Of a stretch of 64,000 bases of DNA, positions 56,117-64,000 are shown piece after piece. The notes below the pieces were generated by a model. The model saw only the letters and a program-made list of their open reading frames with translations. It did not search any database and was not told where the DNA came from. Each line of letters starts with the position of its first letter. The stretch's first letter is position 1. This DNA is from Reticulascus tulasneorum. Its lineage: Eukaryota > Ascomycota > Sordariomycetes > Glomerellales > Reticulascaceae. Location: assembly GCA_001557505.1 (NCBI GenBank), contig LSAX01000001.1, forward strand, positions 4,836,001-4,900,000, given 5' to 3'. The translations under genes were made by a program, and so were the position numbers.

Positions 56117-59100
56117 TTACTGACTGGAGACACCATTGTCTTCCTCGTCAGCATTTGACTGGCTCCGGACTTCACTGATAGAACAACTTTTGTTCTCGCT
56201 TTCGATAGCTTCCATGCGAGTGACGAACTCCTCCCGTAACTGTATTAGATAGCTTTCCAAAGCGCGGTTGTCCATGGTGGAGTCGCTTGCTTGCTTTAAA
56301 GTTTCGTGGAGATTCAAGATAAGCTTGCGCCGATTCTGGAGTTTCCTTGAATCTGAGCTCTGCTTCTTTTCTTCTCGCTGCTTTCGAAGTGACATGGCCA
56401 CCTCCTCAGCAACTTGTATGAATCGGTCAGGAAAGCCCATTGCCTTCGCGAGTATAATACCATAATGGTCCTGCTTGACATCACCAGATGTGACTTTATA
56501 TAGCATTGTCAGTTGCGGTAGATTTCCCGCAGTGCTGGATGTCTCTGTTGCTAGGTGGAGATTTAGGACGCCCGGGCGATCACCTAGGACTTGGGCTTTC
56601 AAAGCGAAGTTAGAGATTGGATATAGGGACACTGACCTGTAGTTCACTTACCAAGCTCCGTAAAATGAGTTGTAAACCAAACCTTCGCCCGGCTTTGGAT
56701 CAAAGCCTCCGCCATTGCAATTGCAATTGATATGCCGTCTCTTGTGCTCGTCCCTCGACCGAGCTCGTCAATGATGACCATACTCTGGCGGTTAACATTC
56801 CTTTATGCACTTTAAGTTACTACTGCTGCTGAGGAAGCCTAGTTTCATACCTCAAAATGAATGCCATCTCTCGCATTTCCATCGAGAAAGTGGACATGTT
56901 TGCCTCAATGCTGTCATCCGTTGAAACCCGAGCGAAAATGTCGTGGATGATGGGAAATGCTGCATAATTAGCTGGGACAAAGCAGCCGATTTGAGCCATA
57001 ATCTGAAGCAGAGCAACAGATCTGATGTAGGTGCTTTTGCCGCTCATATTACAGCCGGTGATGATCTGAAAGCGATACTCGGCTGTGGCATAAAAGTCGT
57101 TGGGGACGAAGTTCTCATCGAGTATCTGAGTTTTGTTAGGTGTCAAATGTGATATTCAACCACGCTTTCGTTGGCAAGAATTTACCTTGTCTAGAACGGG
57201 GTGTCTTGCTGACTTGAGTGCAAGCGTCCCAGTGATCTCGGGTCGTACATATTCACGAACAGTGACTAGATAAGCAAACGACGCGATCATGTCTAAGAGT
57301 GCTACGGACTCGCAAATCCGGAACATGGGCTGCACCTGAGTCCGAACGCCGTCTAGGAGTTCTTGCACAACCTTGTCACTCATTATGGCTACCTCATTAG
57401 CAGAGTCCGAGATTCGCTGGTTGAGTTTCCTCAAATCCAACGTTTGGCATTCAACAAACCCCCCTTTCTTGACCCTGCTTATTAGTATGTCTGGGACTTG
57501 TCGATCTTCAAAGTCTGAGGCCCTAAGACGGAGCCAGTACTTTCGGGCGGTGTCATATTTGACAGTAGCGTCAAGATCAAATTCTCCTGAAAAGTATAAG
57601 CAAAGTGTAGAATAGCGAGACAATGAGTTGTACTGTTCAGCTCCTCCACGTGCTTGTATACCTCCTCTGTACCTTCTTTGTATGTTTGTCGAGCCACATC
57701 TAGCAGACCACTTACTCCTGCCTGTCATATGCTAGTCTGAGCTGAGTCCCTTACGATTTCGAGTCAGTTTCATCTAACCTTGACTGCGAATGTTCGCTGG
57801 TTGCGTAGATCTAATGGTGTTTTCATGTATCTGACATCCTCATGGATGGTGTGTGAGATAAGCTGCCTTATCGGGTGCACAATGTCAGGTCGGCATAAGT
57901 CGCGAACTTTGCACAACAGGGCGGTTTTGGCAGGTGAAAGTGACTGAAACAGAACTGGGATAGCGTCCAGAAAGTCTTTAGCCATGAGTACTTGATTGAT
58001 AGCATGCTCAGACTCCTGTATTGATACCTTGGAGGGCAGGATAACCAACTAGTCTGTTAGCATATTTGAATTAAGCGTTTATGGGGTCTGGCACCTTGCT
58101 CAACATTTTCTCCACATCGGAAAAGGCTTTGAGAGCTAGCAGAGATACACCACGGTCAGTTTTCAGACGAAGTGTTAGCTGTTGAGGAACTACCTTTGCG
58201 AATGTCGATGAACATGCCTTCCTGCGTGGTCAGTTCGTCGATGGCGTCATAACGGGGTGTAAGATATCGGTCTTGCACAGTGGAGGGCTGAAGAATATTG
58301 CTGCGTAGCATTCTAGCACCCATCGGCGTGACAGTATTATTGAGCAACCCGTACAGACAGTCTTTGGACTTCGGGCTTTGTAGATTCTGGATTAATTCCA
58401 GAGACCGAATCGCAGACATGTCGATCATCATAGTGTCCTCGGATGGCTCGTATCGAATACGCAGCGAGTGAGGATGAATCTGCAAACGGCATTCCAGATC
58501 AAGATATCGCATTGCCTTATGTGGGGTTAGCAGTTGGACTGGGTAATGGACAGGAAATCCTACCGCTGCAAATGCACATGTTGTGTAGAAGTTGCCCTCG
58601 ATAGCGACTTTCAGCGCCTCAGCGTCTTCCTGAAAAGCCAAGCTCTGCACAAACTCTAGGCCAGCCGTTTCTGACCAGAACTTTCTATCGAAGGGAATAA
58701 TGCAAGCATGCGGTACATGCTCTTCAATAATACCGTACAGGTTGGATTTGGGGTTTGGGGGGCAAGATGACGACACTACAAGGATGCAGGATGGATCTAG
58801 CATCTGGATTTTGTGCACCGTCTTAACGTAGAACTGGTTGTCGGAAATTTGACTGAGAATTGCTTCACCATTCGAGACATTGATAAAAGCGACGCCTACA
58901 GACGGGGTGATGCCTCGAGCTTCGCTCAACGCGCATATGATGTTCTCGGATCCAGCACTGCTAGCGAAGCCGGCCCCCCGAGATTTCCGGCCAGAGGTTG
59001 TGCTTGGTGCAGCAGCACCCGTCCGAGAGGCACAAGCCCGAGAATTCGCAGGAGAGCTTTGCCTGTGAGAGTAATACCGAGATCGTAGGCTTAGCCCTAG

Positions 59101-59295
59101 TTGAGATTGACGTTGTGGACGCCTTGCTTGGAGGTTAGAAGAAGCTCCACGATGAACTGAATCGGAAGCCGAATCGATGTCGGCGGCAGTATTCTCAAAG
59201 TAGAAGGATGTGCTCTGGCTAGAAGATGTAGCCACACTGAAGTCTCGACGATTGTAGGACGGCGGTCCATATGGTAACATGGTTGGAGTGTTCAT
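56117..59295 (-). CDS. msh4: Meiotic MutS homologue MSH4
   Basis: Eight exons: 59295-58194, 58135-58095, 58048-57779, 57721-57634, 57586-57186, 57125-56851, 56800-56652 and 56595-56117, in phase throughout, encoding 934 aa. A Ser/Arg-rich N-terminal extension of about 130 residues precedes the MutS connector (VGVAFINVSNGEA), core/lever (LVILPSKVSIQE, KYWLRLRASDFE) and ATPase. Walker A GCNMSGKST is at about 658-666 and Walker B IIDELGRGTS at about 735-744. MSH4 pairs with MSH5 to stabilise crossover intermediates in meiosis, and the mismatch-recognition domain I is absent, as expected. The intact frame argues that the organism has, or recently had, a sexual cycle. Confidence 0.93.
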
Positions 59296-59736
59296 TGTTG
59301 CGTGTGACGGCACTCTTTGTACCAAGGGCCAAACTGTGAACTTGAGAGGGACAATGGCAATTCAAGATGCGGACACACGTCCTGCCTCGACTATGGGAGT
59401 AACCGAAGAATACATCTTTCTGGGGAGCCTGTGAAGGAGAATACCGATGGGGTCCAAGAACACATCAGGTAGCCACGAGTTGAGATGGAATATGGCAGTT
59501 GCGATGTTGACTTACAACTCTTGTTAAGCGATGTTTTGCCGAAAACCTGATGCGCCTCAAGGCGCCACATTGGTGCACGGATGTTGTCCTACCCCACTAG
59601 GCAAATCCCCAACCTTGCAGGTGGAGCATCTTGACACGTAAGAAAGAGTTTGCACAGGCTGATCCATCAATCCGCACAGCTCTTCGCATCAAACGCGTCG
59701 CCTTGTCGATTGAAGTCATCGCGACAAATCGCCAAG
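59296..59736. promoter_or_regulatory. Divergent promoter, msh4 / FAR1-like gene
   Basis: 441 bp between the outward-reading start codons. No specific motif identified. Confidence 0.5.
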
Positions 59737-60856
59737 ATGTTTGGGATTCTAGGAGCAGTTGATGTCGGCACTGGCCAAACTTTCCCTACTTTTGATGACC
59801 TATTCAACGACCTGAAGTCTCGCATGCAGAAGGAAGGATACAAGGTTGTCAAGTCGCGGACCCATCGTAATAAGGTGGGCGGTAATTACGAGAAGGGCAG
59901 CGAGGTGGTGCGTTGTGATCTGGTCTGCGATCGAGGCGGACAACCATACAAGTGCACTGCTACCCAATTGAAGACCTCGACGAAGAAGACTGATTGCCCA
60001 TGGAAGGCGAAAGCTGTCAACCGCAAGACCATCGGCGCCTGGGTCTTGACAGTCATATGTGACCAGCATAATCATGAACCCAGAACACCAGAGCCCCCTA
60101 CCGATGAAGAGGATGCTGATGCTGATGGAGATGCCGAGGTCAATGAAGAGCAAGGTAAGAACTATTGCTTCTCCTTCACGATATGTGCTAAGCCAGCTGC
60201 CAGAGGACAGCGGCCCTGCGCCGGATCCCAGCACCGCGACCGCCCTTGCCGTCGCAGGTGTCTCGTCATCCCTGATACGACTTACAGGAGACACGTTCCA
60301 CAACTTCAAGGCCGAGTATCGCAAGATGTCGAAACCAGAGCGGATTGGCAACCTCGCTCAGTTGCAACTGCGCGTTGCAGCGATCTACGCCATCGAGAAC
60401 GAGGATCTTCAACGACAAGAGAGACAAGTGCGGCAGGAGCGCAAGCATCAAGAGATTGAGGAAAACAAACGGAAAGCACAGACAGAACGCCAGCAGCGGC
60501 TAGCCCAGATAGCGAGAGAACATATGGCAGCGGTACCCAAGCACCCGTTCGAGGAGACCGCGGAAGAGGAGGCTGCCCGGCTGGGCGAGCGTGTAGAGAC
60601 TCTGCGAGAGCGCCGAGAAAGGTTGGCCCAGATTGCCAGAGAGCATCTTGGTACTCCTTCTCAGCAGACTCCAATACCCGTGCCTCAATTCGGAATGCAG
60701 AATACCCCTACTGGTCCTACACCGATATTCAGACATTATACAGGCGGCACGCCAATATCGAATCCGAGCGGAACTCCCGTCACGGTTCCCCCAAAACGTC
60801 GTGGCCGCCCTCCAAAGAACGCCAACGCAAATGGGAATGCTCACGTAGGAGCTTGA
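59737..60856 (+). CDS. FAR1-like DNA-binding protein with AT-hook
   Basis: Exons 59737-60154 and 60204-60856 encode 356 aa. Residues 12-120 resemble the FAR1/WRKY-GCM1 zinc-binding domain seen in transposase-derived regulators. The Cys/His pattern includes RCDLVCDRGG, TDCPWKAKA and a terminal VICDQHNHEP. An acidic stretch follows. A long charged coiled coil (ENEDLQRQERQVRQERKHQE) contains two copies of RLAQIAREHM/L. Near the C-terminus is an AT-hook, PPKRRGRPPKN. The TGCCAG acceptor was chosen because it keeps the coiled-coil frame; the nearer GCCAG acceptor gives a frame without homology. Probably nuclear. Confidence 0.82.
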
Positions 60857-61148
60857 AGCTTTCGAGATATCAAGATACAGGTAGCAAGGAGTACGGGGTG
60901 GTTCTCATCTGGGCGCATTACCCTCCAAAATTATTCTTGGTGGGGTCACAAACTGTTTGGGTTCAGAGCACTAAAAGAAAGCGCTGTTATTAAATTATGA
61001 TAACAACTTGGAAGGTCCCCTGCCTGTGTCAGCTGGTTTGTGGAGTGGCTATCGAAGTCGACTGATAAGATAAGATAATCTGAGATTTCCGCCCCGCGAT
61101 CCGCAAAAAAAAAAGTTCACGTCTGCAAAAGCCAATTATGCGAATGCA
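60857..61148. other. Intergenic region before rsa4
   Basis: 292 bp with an A-run at about 61107-61115. No gene; it carries the rsa4 promoter. Confidence 0.5.
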
Positions 61149-62801
61149 ATGGCGACTGTTTTACCTCCACCCTCGAAGAGGCAACGCCGAGAAGCAATAG
61201 AACGAACGCAGATCCAACAAGATGTTACGGCAGTATCGCAAGGAGAATTGGGCTCTTTCAGGGCCAGATTCGTCGACGGCGATGGCAAGCAGATGACAGA
61301 GGTCATCGAAGTGCCTCTGTCTGATGCCACGGAGAAGAATGTATCACTGCTACTGAATACCCTGCTTGGCAAGGTAATATACCCCGTTTCTGCTTTATGG
61401 GTGACTGGGCTGACTGTATTACATTTAGGAGCGTGAAGACTTCCTCCCATACCGTTTTCGAATCCAGATCCCAGACTCCGATATTATCGTCGACCAGTAT
61501 CCGACAAGTCTTCTCGAAACTCTGCGCAGTCATGGCATCGCGAACCCCTTCGAGACCACAATCACGCTTATCGCGGAGCCACAGGCGATTTTTAAAGTGC
61601 AGGCCGTCACGCGACTAGCACACAAGATCCCAGGGCATGGGAACAGTATTTTGACCGCGGCCTTCAGTCCGGAGACCAGCAGTAGGCTTGCAACTGGTTC
61701 GGGCGACAATACCGCTCGTATATGGGACACAGATACGGGAACCCCGAAATACACGTTGTCTGGCCATACGGGCTTTGTGCTGTGCGTGGCATATTCGCCA
61801 GATGGCAAACGACTTGCCACCGGAAGTCTCGATGGAACGGTTAGGCTGTGGGACCCGCAGACAGGCAAGTCCGTTGCACAAGGGACTGGACATTTAAAAT
61901 GGGTTACAGCGCTGGCATGGGAGCCATACCACTTGTGGCGGGATGGGACACCTCGGTTGGCCAGTGCAAGCAAAGACTCAACCGCACGAGTATACTTTGC
62001 CAACACAGGAAGGACGGAGCACGTCCTGGCCGGTCACAGAGCTTCTGTCAGCTGTATCAGATATGGCGGTACCGGAATCATATACACTGGCAGCCATGAC
62101 AAAACGATCAAAGCCTGGGATGCCGAGAAGGGGACGCTTTTACACACGCTATCGGCGCATGCCCACTGGGTAAATCACCTAGCATTGTCGACCGACTTTG
62201 CACTTCGAACCGGCTTCTTCGATCATACACCAGTGCCAGATACCGAGGAAGGCAAAAGAGCCAAAGCTCTCGAACGATTTGAAAAAGCCGCAAAAGTTCA
62301 AGGCAAGGTCGCCGAGCGCTTGGTTTCTGCAAGTGACGACTTCCTCATGTACATGTGGGACATTTCGCAAGGAACCAAACCCCTGTGGAAAATGGGGGGA
62401 CACCAGAAGCAAGTCAACCACGTTAATTTCTCGCCGGATTCGACTCTTATTGCTAGTTCTAGCTTCGATAATCATACCAAGATCTGGAGCGCAAAGTTCG
62501 TATGATCCCGCAAGGAAGTTTGCAGCAATGGCTAACATGGTCTACCAGGGACGGTCGGTTTATCAAGACGTTGATAGGTCATGTCGCTGCAGTGTATCAG
62601 TGCTCGTTCTCTGCCGATTCAAGGTACTTGGCTACGGCATCGAAGGACACAACGGTCAAGATTTTCTCGATGGCAAGCTACAAGCTAGTGGCGGATCTTT
62701 CTAGCCACCAGGACGAAGTCTTTGCAATTGACTGGAGTCCCGATGGAAAACTAGTCGGCAGCGGCGGCAAAGACAAAGCGGTTCGCTTGTGGCGGAACTG
62801 A
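61149..62801 (+). CDS. rsa4: Ribosome assembly protein Rsa4 / Notchless (NLE domain plus WD40)
   Basis: Exons 61149-61373, 61429-62495 and 62549-62801 encode 514 aa, essentially the yeast length. The N-terminal NLE domain (about residues 37-105, FRARFVDGDGKQM to EDFLPYRFRIQI) is the ubiquitin-like part that binds the MIDAS domain of Rea1. Eight WD40 repeats follow (GHGNSILTAAFSPE, TGSLDGTVRLWD, TGSHDKTIKAWD, ATASKDTTVKIF, GSGGKDKAVRLW). Rsa4 couples the Rea1 ATPase to release of assembly factors from pre-60S particles in the nucleus. The last intron has a GTTCGT donor and a GGCTAAC branch. Confidence 0.95.
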
Positions 62802-64000
62802 TAGTTGGTAGACAAATATACCCCCAGTGGCCTGTCCATCTGGCTACCTTTGGCTCTCCCACCATCTTCTCCACTGCGATCGGCTGGTCGCCTCTGCCAA
62901 ACTACGGGACCCCTGTGACTATCGTGCCTAATCAAGAGTATATGTGCTATCACTGGAACAATAAACCCTGCTGGTGGGCATTGCGGCAGAGCAGATCACC
63001 ACCAAGAGGCCGATGAATGCGCGCTTCAAGTGGAATTGAACCATTTTGGGGCTTCGCAGTGCAACTTTAGTGGCTTCATCCCCCCCTTCTACGGTATTGG
63101 AAGGCGAGGCATTGACTGCACTGTTCCTTGAAGATTCCTTTGCTGGTGTGCTGTAAAGGAAGCCCATGCCAAACTGTCCAGAACGTGCGTTACGTGTGCA
63201 AGACAAGCCAGGACTGTGGACACTACGGGATCGGGCCGTCCCTGGACTGGAATACCAGGCACGATGGGGACCGAGGCATCCGAGTAAGAAAGTTCCCTAC
63301 ATACCATGTACAAACCTTTGATTCGATGTTTATCTGGACCACGGATAGAATAGGGCTATTGTCTAGATCTCCCGCTGGGTTCCCGTAAGCGGATAGACGG
63401 AATGCTCGACATTCGATAGCGTTGTCGAGTGGGACCAGACGCCTGTTCCGGATACCGAAAGACTAGGGAGTTCTGTCATTTCTGACAAGTTCTAGCAATC
63501 ATGGACCGTTTGCATTGCACATGCAACTCGAGTCGGGCCTCAAAAGCCGTGGTGCTGCGCATTTGGATGGGGGTTGCAATGATTTCTTCATTTAGCCTGT
63601 GAACGACGCCATGTCTGAGCCCACCGCACCATCGGGACTTCTCGGGTCCAGTCCCTGTCAACGGGCTGGCAGTGCTAGGCGCGAGAAGAGCTTGAGATGG
63701 CGGGAAGTAAATTTTTTCTGTCTAAACAACCGTCTCTGGAGGTCCCTAGGAGGTAGTCAAAAGTGGGGAAACCTCGTTGGAGCCTCTTGAGCCTCGACAT
63801 TGACCACGAGCTTCGTGTGGGAATTTTGACTGGGCCATACTAACGTGGTCGTTTTGATGCCCTGCGACCCTCTTTGTCGGGTTTTGGAGACGTCTCAGAC
63901 GACTCTTTTAAAGACCATTGTGTGAGCCACGTCTATATCCTTTCGGTGCGCTGGCTCAGCTGTGTTGAGCCCAATCTCGAATATTGTAGCTAAACTGGCA
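62802..64000. other. Intergenic to window end
   Basis: 1.2 kb after rsa4. Several short frames on both strands, none with a recognisable domain. A gene to the right may begin beyond the window. Confidence 0.45.

Overview
This window is nuclear DNA from a filamentous ascomycete, most likely a member of the Eurotiales (Aspergillus/Penicillium type). That placement is inferred from gene content and gene structure. Genes are short, on both strands, and split by many 46-115 bp introns with GTAAGT-like donors and CTAAC/CTGAC branch sites. The families are typical: two P450s, a Zn2Cys6 regulator, RTA1, a GPI cell-wall protein, MSH4, and a bifunctional-pathway enzyme present as a single domain. I rebuilt exon structures by hand. 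Every listed gene model keeps frame through its splice junctions.

Layout. 0-10 kb: 3' part of an unidentified gene, a P450 (-), mitochondrial NAD-isocitrate dehydrogenase subunit 1 (+), a GNAT acetyltransferase (+) and a prostaglandin-reductase-like oxidoreductase (+). 10-24 kb: a TIGR04076-like protein (-) shares a 314 bp divergent promoter with a nine-exon aldo/keto reductase fused to an unrecognised N-terminal domain (+). Then come a broken F-box gene (-), an acid-ceramidase/NAAA-like amidase (-), a second P450 (-) and a dynamin-like GTPase (-). 24-42 kb: mostly conserved housekeeping genes in gene-poor sequence: Svp26/Tex261 cargo receptor (-), Bud23 rRNA methyltransferase (+), oxysterol-binding protein (+), dienelactone hydrolase (+), a GPI-anchored Cys/Ser/Thr-rich wall protein (-), an acetoacetate-decarboxylase-like protein (+) and a MARVEL membrane protein (-).

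42-56 kb is the accessory part: MFS transporter (+), Zn2Cys6 regulator (-), RTA1-type membrane protein (+), secreted GMC oxidoreductase (-), a stand-alone glycinamide ribonucleotide synthetase (-) that lacks the usual AIR-synthetase half, and a decayed trans-acting enoyl reductase (-) of the kind that works with polyketide synthases. This looks like a small or eroded secondary-metabolism locus with no backbone synthase left in view. 56-63 kb returns to conserved genes: MSH4 (-), a FAR1/AT-hook DNA-binding protein (+) and the ribosome-assembly factor Rsa4/Notchless (+).

The points most worth checking are the isolated GARS copy beside the dead enoyl reductase, the novel domain fused to the aldo/keto reductase, a GC-AG intron, three stop-free introns whose length is a multiple of three, and two perfect palindromes in promoters. 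I saw no CRISPR, rRNA, convincing tRNA or intact transposon.
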